Assembly: GCF_027812955.1 (NCBI RefSeq)
Contig: NZ_JAPYZV010000001.1
Span: forward strand, 299,769 to 363,768
DNA length: 64,000 nt
Direction: 5' to 3'
DNA from: Pedococcus sp. 5OH_020
GTDB taxonomy: Bacteria; Actinomycetota; Actinomycetes; Actinomycetales; Dermatophilaceae
Positions within the stretch are counted from its first letter, which is position 1; each line of letters opens with the position of its first letter. The notes under the pieces are model-generated. The model made no database searches, was not told the DNA's origin, and was given only the letters and a program-made list of their open reading frames with translations. Shown piece by piece: positions 18,198-27,178 of this stretch. The position numbers were made by a program, and so were the translations under genes.

Positions 18198-18227
18198 TTG
18201 ACGCAGGTCAGGGCGTCCGAGTTAGGT
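18198..18227 (+). promoter_or_regulatory. Promoter of the M4 protease gene
   Basis: TTGACG (18198-18203) and TTAGGT (18222-18227) are spaced 18 bp apart, a good sigma-A-type promoter. Transcription would start near 18234 and leave a leader of about 110 bases before GTG 18347. Confidence 0.6.
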
Positions 18228-18346
18228 CGGCACGGCGTCGGCCCCCTCCAAGACCCCCGCCAACCTTGCCGGCTCCGGAGGGGCGACCGAGGTCCCCCCC
18301 GGCGTGGGAGACCACCTCTCACGCCCAGTCCCGAGAAGAGGAACAC

Positions 18347-20398
18347 GTGATTCAACTGTCCGCAGGCGCCGCACTGGGCGTCGCGGTCGCCGCGGCCGTG
18401 GCCACCCCACTGTCCGCCGCATCCGCCGCACCAGAGGCTGTCCCCGCGCGAGCCACCCAAAGCGTCACCGCCACCCATGCGGATCCCGACCGGGACGCTC
18501 GGACGCTCGGGCTCTCCGCCGACGAGCAGCTCGTCGTACGCAACGTCGTGACGGACCGCGACGGGACCGAGCACATCCGCTACGACCGCAGGTTCAAGGG
18601 CCTGAAGGTCCTCGGCGGCGACCTGGTCGTGGCGAAGTCACCGTCGGGTGCTGTGCGCGAAGTGCACTGGAACGCCTCCGGCAGGGCGGCCGTCCCCTCC
18701 ACGACGCCGCGGGTGAGCGAGTCCGGCGCACGCGCGGCCGGTGCTCGGCGCGCCGGGTATGCGCCGACGAAGAACGACGGTCAGCTCGTCGTGTGGGCCG
18801 GGGGAGCCTCCCCCCGGTTGGCGTGGGACGTCGTCACCCACGGTGTGCGGGCGGACCAGACGCCAAGCAGGCTCCACACCGTGGTGGACGCGGTCGACGG
18901 CAGCGTCCTCACCTCGTGGGAGGAGATCGAGAACGGCACCGGGAACTCGATGTACTCCGGCACGGTAACCCTCAACACCATCTCGTCCGGGGGGACCTGG
19001 CTGCTCAAGGACAGCCACGGCAACTACACGACCGACCTCGGCGGTGCGACCTCTGGGACCGCGACGCAGCTCACCGACGCCGACAACACCTGGGGAAACG
19101 GCACGACCACGAGCCGCCAGACCGCCGGGGTCGACGCCGAGTACGGGGCGGAGAAGACCTACGACTACTACAACGGCTTCCTGGGCCGCACCGGCATCTG
19201 GAACAACGGCACCGGCGCTCGCAGCCGGGTCCACTACGGCAACGCCTACCAGAACGCGTTCTGGGACGGTACCCAGATGACCTACGGTGACGGCGCCGGC
19301 AACACGCACCCGCTGACGGAGATCGACGTCGCCGGACACGAGATGAGCCACGGCGTCACGGAGAACACAGCCGGCCTGGCGTACACGGGCGACGCAGGTG
19401 GGCTCAACGAGGCGACCTCGGACATGTTCGGTACCGGGGTCGAGTGGTACGCCAACAGCGCGGCCGACGTCCCGGACTACCTCATCGGAGAGAAGATCGA
19501 CCTCAACGGCAACGGCACGCCGCTGCGCTACCTGGACAGGCCGAGCAGGGACGGCGGCTCGCGGGACTGCTGGAGCAGCACGCTGGGCAGCCTGGACCCG
19601 CATTACTCCTCCGGCCCCCTGAACCACTGGTACTACCTGGCCTCCGAGGGCAGCGGCGCCAAGACGGTCAACGGGGTCGCCTACAACAGCCCGACCTGTG
19701 ACGGGTCGACCGTGACCGGCGCGGGCCACGGAGCCATCGAGAAGGTCTGGTACCGGACCCTGGCCACGAAGCTGACCTCCACCAGCACCTACGCCAGCGC
19801 CAGGGAGGGAGCCATCGCCTCCGCCGTAGAGCTGTACGGTGCGGGCAGCGCCACGTGCCTCGCCGTCGAGAAGGCCTTCACCGCCATTGCGGTCCCGGCC
19901 GGCGCGAAGAGCTGTGGTGGCACCACTCCGCCGCCCACCGGCGGGAACCTCCTGCTCAACCCGGGCTTCGAGTCGGGGGCGGTGAGCTGGACCGGGACGT
20001 CCGGGCCGATCACCAACAACACCGGCCGCCCGGCCCACTCCGGCACCTGGAAGCTGTGGCTCGGTGGGAACGGCACGACCTCGACCGAGTCGGAGCAGCA
20101 GAGCGTTGCGGTCCCGTCCACAGCGACCGCTGCCACCCTGTCGTTCTGGCTTCGTACGGACACTGCCGAGAGCGGCACCACGGCGTACGACACGATGAAG
20201 GTCCAGGTCGTCGACGGGGCGACGACCACGACGCTGGCCACGTACTCCAACGTCGGCACCAACGCGACTTACACGCAGAAGTCCTTCAGCCTGACGGCCT
20301 ACAAGGGCCGCACCGTGACCGTGAAGTTCCTGATGAACGAGGACTCCTCGCTCCAGACCTCGTTCGTCGTGGACGACACCGCTGTCACGGCGAGCTGA
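18347..20398 (+). CDS. Secreted thermolysin-family (M4) metalloprotease with C-terminal beta-sandwich domain
   Basis: I place the start at GTG 18347, after AAGAGGAA, because the protein then begins with a hydrophobic signal-like segment (MIQLSAGAALGVAVAAAVAT). The frame is open 198 bp further upstream but gives no signal-like sequence. From GTG it is 683 residues: signal, FTP/PepSY propeptide (about 45-205), M4 catalytic domain, and a C-terminal domain from about 535 (NLLLNPGFESGAVSWT) resembling a carbohydrate-binding or P-like beta-sandwich. Zinc ligands are His331 and His335 of GHEMSHG and Glu355 of GGLNEATSD; the catalytic Glu is 332. GHGAIEKVWYRTL carries the later active-site His. It is an exported endopeptidase that matures by removing its propeptide, for feeding on protein. 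Confidence 0.93.
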   Translation: MIQLSAGAALGVAVAAAVATPLSAASAAPEAVPARATQSVTATHADPDRDARTLGLSADEQLVVRNVVTDRDGTEHIRYDRRFKGLKVLGGDLVVAKSPSGAVREVHWNASGRAAVPSTTPRVSESGARAAGARRAGYAPTKNDGQLVVWAGGASPRLAWDVVTHGVRADQTPSRLHTVVDAVDGSVLTSWEEIENGTGNSMYSGTVTLNTISSGGTWLLKDSHGNYTTDLGGATSGTATQLTDADNTWGNGTTTSRQTAGVDAEYGAEKTYDYYNGFLGRTGIWNNGTGARSRVHYGNAYQNAFWDGTQMTYGDGAGNTHPLTEIDVAGHEMSHGVTENTAGLAYTGDAGGLNEATSDMFGTGVEWYANSAADVPDYLIGEKIDLNGNGTPLRYLDRPSRDGGSRDCWSSTLGSLDPHYSSGPLNHWYYLASEGSGAKTVNGVAYNSPTCDGSTVTGAGHGAIEKVWYRTLATKLTSTSTYASAREGAIASAVELYGAGSATCLAVEKAFTAIAVPAGAKSCGGTTPPPTGGNLLLNPGFESGAVSWTGTSGPITNNTGRPAHSGTWKLWLGGNGTTSTESEQQSVAVPSTATAATLSFWLRTDTAESGTTAYDTMKVQVVDGATTTTLATYSNVGTNATYTQKSFSLTAYKGRTVTVKFLMNEDSSLQTSFVVDDTAVTAS

Positions 20399-20483
20399 CA
20401 GCACCGCTCGTGGCGGTGGGCCGGGGCGACCTCCAGGTCCCGGCTCACCGCCGCATGGCGCAAACCTGGGGCAGACTCGCGCC

Positions 20484-21455
20484 ATGGCGTTCACACTGGC
20501 CGACCTCGATGCCGCGACCGCGGTGGTGCGGCGGCACTTCCCGGCCACCACCCAGCTCGCCTGGCCGCTGCTGGGTCAGGAGGTGGGCGCGCAGGTCTGG
20601 GTGAAGCACGAGAACCAGACGCCGACCGGCGCCTTCAAGGTCAGGGGAGGCCTGGTCTACGCCGACCGCGCACGCCGGGAGCGGCCCCAGGTCAGAGGGT
20701 TCGTGTCGGCCACCCGCGGCAACCACGGACAGTCCCTGGCGTATGCCGGCAGGGCCGCCGGGCTCCGGGTCGTGATCGTGGTCCCCGAAGGGAACAGCCC
20801 TGACAAGAACGCGGCGATGGAGGGCTTCGGCGCCGAGCTGATCGTGCACGGCCGGGACTACCAGGAGGCGCGAGAACACGCGATGGGCCTGGGCGAGGAC
20901 CTCGGCCTGGAGCCCGTGCCGCCGTTCCACCCGGACCTCGTGGTCGGGGTCGCCACCTACGCCAAGGAGCTGTTCGACGCGGCGGGAGCGCTCGACGCCG
21001 TGTACGTCCCAGTGGGCATGGGTTCCGGCATCTGTGGCCTCATCGGCGCGCGCGACGTGCTGAGTCTACGGACCGAGATCGTGGGCGTGGTCTCGGATCA
21101 GGCGCCGGCGACCGCGCTGTCCTTCCAGGCCGCAGACGTGGTCACGACGGCGTCGGCGAACACGTTCGTCGACGGAGTGGCCTGCAGGGCGCCCGTGGCT
21201 GAGGCGGTCGAGGAGATGGTCCGAGGCGCGGCACGCATCGTGACCGTGAGCGAGCACGCGACGGCAGAGGCGATGCGGGTACTGCTTCGGACCACCCATC
21301 AGCTCCCGGAGCCCTCCGGGGCCATCGCGCTGGCCGGACTGCTCGCGGAGCGCGAGACCGTGACCGGACGCCGGGTCGGGCTCGTCCTGTCCGGCGGCAA
21401 CTGCGACGCCTCGATCCTCGCGGAGGTCCTCGCCGGGCGGACCCCCACTCCGTAG
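20484..21455 (+). CDS. Threonine/serine dehydratase (fold-type II PLP enzyme)
   Basis: The 323-residue enzyme has the PLP-lysine motif TPTGAFKVRGG, the substrate loop SATRGNHGQSLAYAG, and the phosphate-binding glycine loop PVGMGSGICGLIGA. The serine near the C-terminus that binds the PLP ring nitrogen is in LVLSGGNCD. It lacks an ACT regulatory domain, so it matches the catabolic or short biosynthetic dehydratase group and would turn threonine into 2-oxobutanoate and ammonia. CAGACT lies 6 bp before ATG 20484, a leaderless pattern. It stands alone between the protease gene and sucCD. Confidence 0.9.
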   Translation: MAFTLADLDAATAVVRRHFPATTQLAWPLLGQEVGAQVWVKHENQTPTGAFKVRGGLVYADRARRERPQVRGFVSATRGNHGQSLAYAGRAAGLRVVIVVPEGNSPDKNAAMEGFGAELIVHGRDYQEAREHAMGLGEDLGLEPVPPFHPDLVVGVATYAKELFDAAGALDAVYVPVGMGSGICGLIGARDVLSLRTEIVGVVSDQAPATALSFQAADVVTTASANTFVDGVACRAPVAEAVEEMVRGAARIVTVSEHATAEAMRVLLRTTHQLPEPSGAIALAGLLAERETVTGRRVGLVLSGGNCDASILAEVLAGRTPTP

Positions 21456-21500
21456 CTCGGCCCCTCCGTAGTTCGGCCACCCCCGTAGTTGGGCCACCAC
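21451..21500. repeat. Three degenerate 16-17-bp tandem repeats
   Basis: Three copies of CGTAGYTSGGCCMC(C/T)C run from the last codons of the dehydratase gene into the gap before sucC (starts at 21451, 21467 and 21484). They lie close to the dehydratase stop codon and do not form a strong hairpin. Function unknown. Confidence 0.7.
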
Positions 21501-21630
21501 ATCGCGCGGCCGTGCGGCGTGAGATTGCTCCCATCCACCGCGGCGCCCGTGGACCCGAGGGGACCTGTGGCACGCGACGGGACTAGTCTCGTGCGCGAAC
21601 CTCACCCATCCGTAGACGAGGACGTCACAC

Positions 21631-22833
21631 GTGGATCTGTTCGAGTACCAGGCCCGAGACATGTTCGAGGCGCACGGCGTGCCGGTGCTGGCCGGGGCGA
21701 CCGCCACCACGCCGCAGGAGGCCCGGGCGGCCGCCGAGGAGATCGGCCGCAGGAGCGGCGGCGTCACGGTCGTCAAGGCCCAGGTCAAGACCGGGGGCCG
21801 CGGCAAGGCCGGCGGGGTCAAGGTCGCCAAGAGCCCCGAGGAGGCCGAGGAAGCCGCGCAGGCCATTCTCGGAATGGACATCAAGGGCCACACCGTGGGC
21901 ACCGTCATGGTCGCCGAGGGGGCCCGGATCGCCGAGGAGTACTACTTCTCGCTCCTGCTCGACCGTGCCAACCGCTCCTACCTCGCCATGTGCAGCAAGG
22001 AGGGCGGGATGGAGATCGAGCAGCTCGCCGTCGAGCGGCCAGAGGCGTTGGCCCGGGTCGAGGTCGACCCGAACACCGGGATCGACGAGGCGAAGGCGCG
22101 CGAGATCGTCGAGGCCGCCGGGTTCGACGAGGAGACCGCCGCAAAGATCGTCCCGGTCCTGGCCTCCCTGTGGGAGGTGTACCGCGACGAGGACGCCACC
22201 CTGGTCGAGGTGAACCCGCTGGTGAAGACGCAGGACGGCGACATCATCGCGCTGGACGGCAAGGTGACCCTCGACGCCAACGCTGACTTCCGGCACCCCG
22301 ACCACGAGGCGCTGGAGGACAAGGCGGCTGCGGACCGCTTGGAGGCGGCGGCCAAGGAGAAGGGCCTCAACTACGTCAAGCTCGACGGCTCGGTCGGCAT
22401 CATCGGCAACGGCGCAGGGCTCGTCATGTCGACCCTTGACGTGGTGGCCTATGCCGGCGAGGAGCTCACCGACGGTGAGGGCAACCACCCCAAGCCGGCC
22501 AACTTCCTCGACATCGGCGGTGGGGCCTCCGCCGAGGTGATGGCCAACGGGCTGCACATCATCCTCGGCGACGAGCAGGTGAAGTCCGTGTTCGTCAACG
22601 TGTTCGGCGGGATCACGTCCTGCGACGCGGTGGCCAACGGCATCGTCGGTGCCCTGAACGCACTGGGGGACGAGGCGACCAAGCCCCTCGTCGTCCGGCT
22701 GGACGGCAACAACGTGGAGGAGGGCCGGCGGATCCTCGCCGAGGCCAACCACCCGCTGGTGACCATCGAAGAGACCATGGACGGTGCGGCCCGCAAGGCC
22801 GCCGAGCTGGCTTCGGCCGCCAACGCCGCGTAA
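21631..22833 (+). CDS. sucC: Succinyl-CoA synthetase, beta subunit
   Basis: The 400-residue protein starts with GTG 21631 ([19 protein letters not shown]). The ATP-grasp domain is clear, with [18 protein letters not shown] near the N-terminus and TLVEVNPLV at about 190. The C-terminal CoA-ligase domain has [23 protein letters not shown] and [13 protein letters not shown]. It forms the nucleotide- and succinate-side half of the TCA-cycle enzyme that makes ATP or GTP from succinyl-CoA. A -10-like TAGTCT at 21584-21589 gives a leader of about 35 bases. It is followed 27 bp later by sucD. Confidence 0.98.
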   Translation: MDLFEYQARDMFEAHGVPVLAGATATTPQEARAAAEEIGRRSGGVTVVKAQVKTGGRGKAGGVKVAKSPEEAEEAAQAILGMDIKGHTVGTVMVAEGARIAEEYYFSLLLDRANRSYLAMCSKEGGMEIEQLAVERPEALARVEVDPNTGIDEAKAREIVEAAGFDEETAAKIVPVLASLWEVYRDEDATLVEVNPLVKTQDGDIIALDGKVTLDANADFRHPDHEALEDKAAADRLEAAAKEKGLNYVKLDGSVGIIGNGAGLVMSTLDVVAYAGEELTDGEGNHPKPANFLDIGGGASAEVMANGLHIILGDEQVKSVFVNVFGGITSCDAVANGIVGALNALGDEATKPLVVRLDGNNVEEGRRILAEANHPLVTIEETMDGAARKAAELASAANAA

Positions 22834-22860
22834 CCGACTGAAAGCCAGGAGAGAACACCA

Positions 22861-23751
22861 ATGGCAATCTTTCTCGACGAGAACTCCAAGGTCATCGTCC
22901 AGGGCATGACCGGCTCGGAGGGCATGAAGCACACCCAGCGCATGCTCGCCTCCGGCACCCAGATCGTCGGTGGCGTCAACCCCCGCAAGGCCGGCCAGAG
23001 CGTGGACTTCGACGGCGGCGTCACCGTGCCGGTGTTCGGCACGGTCGCCGAGGCGGTCAAGGAGACCGGCGCGAACGTCTCGGTCATCTTCGTCCCGCCG
23101 GCCTTCGCCAAGTCGGCTGTGGTCGAGGCCATCGACGCAGAGGTCCCCCTCGCCGTCGTCATCACCGAGGGCATCGCGGTCAAGGACTCCGCGGAGTTCT
23201 ACTCCTACGCCAAGACCAACGGCACGACCCGCATCGTCGGCCCGAACTGTCCCGGGCTGATCAGCCCCGGCAAGTCCAACGCCGGGATCATCCCGGCCAA
23301 CATCGCTGGGCCGGGCCGGATCGGGCTGGTGTCGAAGTCGGGCACGCTGACCTACCAGATGATGTACGAGCTGCGGGAGTTCGGGTTCTCCTCGGCCGTC
23401 GGCATCGGGGGTGACCCGATCATCGGCACGACGCACATCGACTGCCTCGAGGCGTTCGAGAAGGACCCCGAGACCGACGCCATCGTGATGATCGGCGAGA
23501 TCGGCGGCGACGCCGAGGAGCGCGCCGCGGCATACATCAAGGAGCACGTCACCAAGCCCGTGGTGGGCTATGTGGCAGGCTTCACCGCGCCTGAGGGCAA
23601 GACCATGGGCCATGCCGGAGCCATCGTCTCCGGCTCCGCGGGAACGGCCGCGGCCAAGCAGGAAGCACTCGAGGCAGCCGGGGTCAAAGTCGGCAGGACG
23701 CCGTCCGCGACCGCGGACCTCATGCGCGAGATCATGAAGGGCTTGCAGTAG
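22861..23751 (+). CDS. sucD: Succinyl-CoA synthetase, alpha subunit
   Basis: The 296-residue protein has the CoA-binding Rossmann domain ([18 protein letters not shown]) and the catalytic phospho-His in [33 protein letters not shown] and [14 protein letters not shown] are typical SucD stretches. AGGAGAG about 10 bp before ATG 22861 is a good ribosome-binding site. It pairs with SucC in the cytosolic TCA-cycle enzyme. The fold is also the template for the N-terminal part of FdrA encoded at 57196. Confidence 0.98.
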   Translation: MAIFLDENSKVIVQGMTGSEGMKHTQRMLASGTQIVGGVNPRKAGQSVDFDGGVTVPVFGTVAEAVKETGANVSVIFVPPAFAKSAVVEAIDAEVPLAVVITEGIAVKDSAEFYSYAKTNGTTRIVGPNCPGLISPGKSNAGIIPANIAGPGRIGLVSKSGTLTYQMMYELREFGFSSAVGIGGDPIIGTTHIDCLEAFEKDPETDAIVMIGEIGGDAEERAAAYIKEHVTKPVVGYVAGFTAPEGKTMGHAGAIVSGSAGTAAAKQEALEAAGVKVGRTPSATADLMREIMKGLQ

Positions 23752-23780
23752 TCGGCCGGTCCGCACCAGCGTTCGACGGG

Positions 23781-25250
23781 CTACTTCTGGCGGGCGAGTT
23801 GCATCAACCTGACCAGCTCGCTGAAGCCCTCCGTCCGGGTGCCCTGGAAGCCCTGCCCGTCGCTGCTGCCGTGGAACACGATCGTCGACACCGCCCCCTC
23901 GGTCTGCTGTCCGGTGATGCCGACGTACTGGTACGACGTGGGCGCGCCGCTGACGCGCGTGGTGAGCAGGTAGGTCCCCGCCACCGGTCCCCGCTCGGCG
24001 GTGGTGCGGTTCCCGCCCGGTGAGGTACAGCCCGCCATGAGCAGCCGGTCCAGGCGAGCGATGTCGGCCTGGACGAGCTCGTAGCCCTGCACGTCCTCGA
24101 ACAGCCGGACTCGCTGCCTGCCCAGGTAGGTCCCCTGTCCCTTCCCGGTGCGGATGCTGACGATGCCGTACCGGCCGCCGACGCCCGCCTGCTGCTGGTC
24201 GGTCTCGCACTCCACGATCGCGGAGCTGCCGTCGAGCGCTCCGGGCTCGGCATACGCCTTGGCGCCGCCCGCGAACCTGGGCGAAGTCCACTGCGAAGGA
24301 GCCACGAACAGCTTCCAGGAGAGCAGTGGCGCGACGCCGGCAACGGGCATCCGCTCGTCGAGCGCCTTGGTGAACCGAGGTGCCGGGAAGTTCGTGCCGG
24401 TGGGGGAGGTGCGGGAGGGGGAGCCCCCGGGCGTTGCGGCCGAGCCGTAGCGGCTCAGCCGGCGCTCGGCGAGGAGGGCCAGCCCGTGGACCTGTGCCTG
24501 CGTGAACGACGAGGGGTCGTGTCCCGGGTCGACGACCTGCAGGAGCGTGACGTCGGCCGCGCCCGGCACCACCGCGAACCACCCCGAGCCGGCGTCGCCT
24601 GCGCGGTAGGAGTACAGCCGTGGCCATCCGCCACCGGTTCGGGAGGTCACCCGGAAACCCGGTCCGGCCTGGCAGGCGGCGACATCGGCCGCGATCCCCT
24701 CCGCGACGGTCTGCGGGTCCAGCGAGGCGGGAACCCTGAACCTGGTCTGGCCGCCTTCGAACGACAGGCCCGGGACGGTGACCTGCTGCCGCTGCACCTG
24801 ACCGACGGGGACCGACGTGAGGCACTCGTGGCTCGACCACTCGCTGCTGCCCTTCGCGATGCTGGTCAGCCTCGGGCGGCCCGAGAGCGAGAGGGATGCG
24901 GCCCACTCCTGGGGCAGCGGAAGGGCTCCCGGCTGGTCGAGGGAGCCGGTGGTCGTGGTGGCAGGCGATGGTGCGGTCGTGGTGCCGGTCGCCGTGGTGC
25001 TGTGGGTGGCCGGCTGGAGCCTCCCCGGGTCCTTGTCCAGCTGAGCGAGTCCGACAGTCCCGACGACGGCGGCCGCAGCGGCGCCGGCGGCCGCCACGGT
25101 GAGGACCTGTCGGCGCCGTCGCCGCACGCCACGCGCCTTGACGAAACGCACATCGGGCAGCGGGGTCGCCTCCACGTCTGCGCGCAGGGTGGCCAGCGCT
25201 CCGCGGACGAGGGAGTCGTCGGCCGCGCTCCAGTCCTCGAGGTCAGCCAT
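23781..25250 (-). CDS. Single-pass membrane protein, likely partner of the upstream sigma factor
   Basis: The 489-residue protein starts inside the end of the sigma gene (8-bp overlap), so the two are co-translated. The first 45 residues are cytoplasmic (MADLEDWSAADDSLVRGALA), then a basic RRRRRQ stop and a membrane helix at about 49-68. A Thr/Ala/Pro-rich linker (about 80-105) leads to a 380-residue extracytoplasmic domain that I do not recognise. It contains Cys residues in SHECLTS, AACQAG, VECETDQQ and AGCTSPGG that could form disulphides. Position and topology suggest an anti-sigma factor that senses something outside the membrane, but I see no HxxxCxxC zinc motif, so this is inference. 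Confidence 0.7.
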   Translation of the reverse strand: MADLEDWSAADDSLVRGALATLRADVEATPLPDVRFVKARGVRRRRRQVLTVAAAGAAAAAVVGTVGLAQLDKDPGRLQPATHSTTATGTTTAPSPATTTTGSLDQPGALPLPQEWAASLSLSGRPRLTSIAKGSSEWSSHECLTSVPVGQVQRQQVTVPGLSFEGGQTRFRVPASLDPQTVAEGIAADVAACQAGPGFRVTSRTGGGWPRLYSYRAGDAGSGWFAVVPGAADVTLLQVVDPGHDPSSFTQAQVHGLALLAERRLSRYGSAATPGGSPSRTSPTGTNFPAPRFTKALDERMPVAGVAPLLSWKLFVAPSQWTSPRFAGGAKAYAEPGALDGSSAIVECETDQQQAGVGGRYGIVSIRTGKGQGTYLGRQRVRLFEDVQGYELVQADIARLDRLLMAGCTSPGGNRTTAERGPVAGTYLLTTRVSGAPTSYQYVGITGQQTEGAVSTIVFHGSSDGQGFQGTRTEGFSELVRLMQLARQK

Positions 25251-25743
25251 GGGTCGTCTCCTTGTGCTGGAGGGCCTGCGCGAGCTGGGCGCGCCCTCGG
25301 AACAACCGCGCCTTGACGGTGCCGGTCGGCGTGTTGGTCTCGTGGGCGATCTGGGCGACGCTCAGGTCGCCGATGTAATGCAGGGTCACCGCCTCCCGCA
25401 CCGCGTCAGGCAGGGTCCGCAGGGCGGCGATGACGGCGACCCGGTCCTCGGTCGGTGGTCCCGTGGTGTCGTGCGCGCCGTGCCGCTCGTGGGCGCGGTC
25501 GCGGCTGGTCTTCTTGCGCCAGGACGAGATGGCGACGCGCCGGGCCACCGTCCGCACCCAGGCGAGTGGGTCCTCATGCGTGCGCACCGTGGCCCACTGC
25601 TGCCAGGCCCGCGCGTACGCCTCCTGGGTGCTGTCCTGGGCAACGGTCAGGTCACCGGTGAAGCCGTACACCAGGTGGATGACCCGCCGAGCGGTGTCAC
25701 GGTAGAACGCGTCGAACTCCGCCTCCGCGGACTGCGCGCCCAT
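25243..25743 (-). CDS. RNA polymerase sigma factor, ECF/SigE-like group
   Basis: The start is ATG 25743 with GGGAGGTGGTG just upstream, giving 166 residues (MGAQSAEAEFDAFYRDTARR). Region 2 is at about 15-85 (LTVAQDSTQEAYARAWQQW) and region 4 at about 105-155 (LRTLPDAVREAVTLHYIGDL and SVAQIAHETNTPTGTVKARL). There is no region 1.1 or 3. It resembles the SigE-family ECF group of actinobacteria, which often precede a membrane protein as here. It probably controls its own operon; the -35/-10 it would read cannot be identified by eye in the 171-bp divergent gap. Confidence 0.9.
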   Translation of the reverse strand: MGAQSAEAEFDAFYRDTARRVIHLVYGFTGDLTVAQDSTQEAYARAWQQWATVRTHEDPLAWVRTVARRVAISSWRKKTSRDRAHERHGAHDTTGPPTEDRVAVIAALRTLPDAVREAVTLHYIGDLSVAQIAHETNTPTGTVKARLFRGRAQLAQALQHKETTHG

Positions 25744-25914
25744 CACCACCTCCCGCGGCGTCGCCACGGTGGCTCCGCTTCCTCCTGGGACGACCATCAC
25801 ACCGCAGCAGACGCGCGCCCGGCAGTCACGGTTGCGGCGAGTCCGGACATTTTCGAAGCCGCGCCGCACTGCCTGCTCGGGGAAGGCCCTGGTTTCGGCG
25901 ACGATGGGTCCGTC

Positions 25915-27150
25915 ATGAGTGTCATGGAGCTGCTGCGTGGGGCAACCTCGACCAGACAGGACCCGGACGACCTGCGGGCGCTGAGGCGCGCCCTGCTGGC
26001 CGGCGCGGGGACTGCCGCGTTCTCGGCCCTGGTCTTCGTCCTGCCCGCCCTGGTCGTATGGGTGGCGACGCCTCAGAGCTCGGTGCCGTGGACGGCCGCC
26101 CTCGGCGTCGGTTCCAGCCTGTGGCTGCTCGGCACTGGAGCGCACCTGACCACGGGTGGCGGCCACGTCACCGTGGTGCCGCTGCTCTTCCTCGCACTCG
26201 CGCTGGTCGGCGGCAGCTGGGCGGCATACCGTGCCGGCGCCGAAGCCGCCGGGGACCGCACCGTACGGCTCGTGCGTGACCTCGTGCACGTGCGGCTGGC
26301 AATGGCGCTGGGCGCCTGGGCCGCGGGGTATGCGGTGTGCGCCGCCGCGTGGGCCCTGGTCGCCCTGCTCGCCGGGCCTCGGCCGGTGGGGTGGACGCTG
26401 CTGGGCCCCGTGCTGGTCGTCCCGGCGTGCTCGGCCCTCGCGGCGCTGTCCCGCTGGGTGCGCCGGCGTCCCATGCTGGCCGGGCCGTCGATGCGACGGC
26501 CGCGATGGCTGCCGGAAGCGGTCCGCCGGGCGCTGCGCCCGGGGTTCGAGGGCGCGGCGGTGCTGCTCGGAGCCGGGGTCTCGGTGTGCCTGCTCTTGGT
26601 CCTGCTCCGGTTCTCGACGGTCAGCCACCTCCAGTCCGAGCTGGCACCCGGCCTGCTGGGTGGAGTGGTCCTCGCGGCGGCTCAGGCTCTCCTGCTGCCC
26701 AACCTTGCCCTGTGGGCTGTGTCCTTCGCGGCCGGTACCGGCTTCTCCGCCGTGGAGGGGGCCAGCGCCACGTGGACCGGCAGCCGCACCGCGCTGATGC
26801 CCATGGTTCCTGTCCTCGGCGCCCTCCCCGAGCCCGGCGCGTTCCCCGGCGTGATGCCGGTGGTCGTGCTCGTCCCCGTGGCGGTGGGAGCCTTCGTGGG
26901 GTGGCGTGGCCTACGGTCCGTCGCCCGGCTCTCCACGCAGCGTACGAAGCTCGTCGTGGTCGGCACCGCGGTCCTGGTGACGGCGCTGTCGCTCGGAACG
27001 CTCGACGCCGTGGCGGGTGGCTCCCTGGGCACCGCCCGCCTCTCGCACGTCGGAGCTCCGGCCGGGGCGATGACCGTGGCTCTGCTGCTCGAGCTGGCCG
27101 TGGGCGCCGGGCTGGTCCTGGCCTGGGACCGCTGGAAGCTGCGACGCTGA
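25915..27150 (+). CDS. DUF6350 multi-pass membrane protein
   Basis: The frame is open long before, but the protein with membrane character begins at ATG 25915 (MSVMELLRGATSTRQDPDDL), giving 411 residues. About ten hydrophobic helices follow, with short basic cytoplasmic loops such as RWVRRRPMLAGPSMRRPRW. One luminal-type loop carries SAVEGASATWTGSRTALMPM, a polar patch typical of DUF6350 proteins. In many actinobacteria this family lies between sucCD and purN-purH, as it does here. Some databases name it cell-division protein PerM-like; I have no evidence for a specific role. Confidence 0.75.
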   Translation: MSVMELLRGATSTRQDPDDLRALRRALLAGAGTAAFSALVFVLPALVVWVATPQSSVPWTAALGVGSSLWLLGTGAHLTTGGGHVTVVPLLFLALALVGGSWAAYRAGAEAAGDRTVRLVRDLVHVRLAMALGAWAAGYAVCAAAWALVALLAGPRPVGWTLLGPVLVVPACSALAALSRWVRRRPMLAGPSMRRPRWLPEAVRRALRPGFEGAAVLLGAGVSVCLLLVLLRFSTVSHLQSELAPGLLGGVVLAAAQALLLPNLALWAVSFAAGTGFSAVEGASATWTGSRTALMPMVPVLGALPEPGAFPGVMPVVVLVPVAVGAFVGWRGLRSVARLSTQRTKLVVVGTAVLVTALSLGTLDAVAGGSLGTARLSHVGAPAGAMTVALLLELAVGAGLVLAWDRWKLRR

Positions 27151-27178
27151 CCCGCTGCCCTCATGTGGCACCGAGGGG

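Larger units (their letters stand above)
17946..18346. other. 401-bp divergent intergenic region
   Basis: This gap separates the broken hydrolase from the thermolysin-type protease. It holds an 18-bp inverted repeat at 18135-18152 and a promoter at 18198-18227. A frame is open through 18149-18346 upstream of the protease start, but its translation is Arg/Pro-rich and not signal-like, so I treat it as leader. Confidence 0.6.

Noticed and set aside
21625-24906. Open frame of 1,093 codons antisense to sucC and sucD
   Set aside because: sucC and sucD are unambiguous on the plus strand; the antisense product is compositionally biased and has no family signature.
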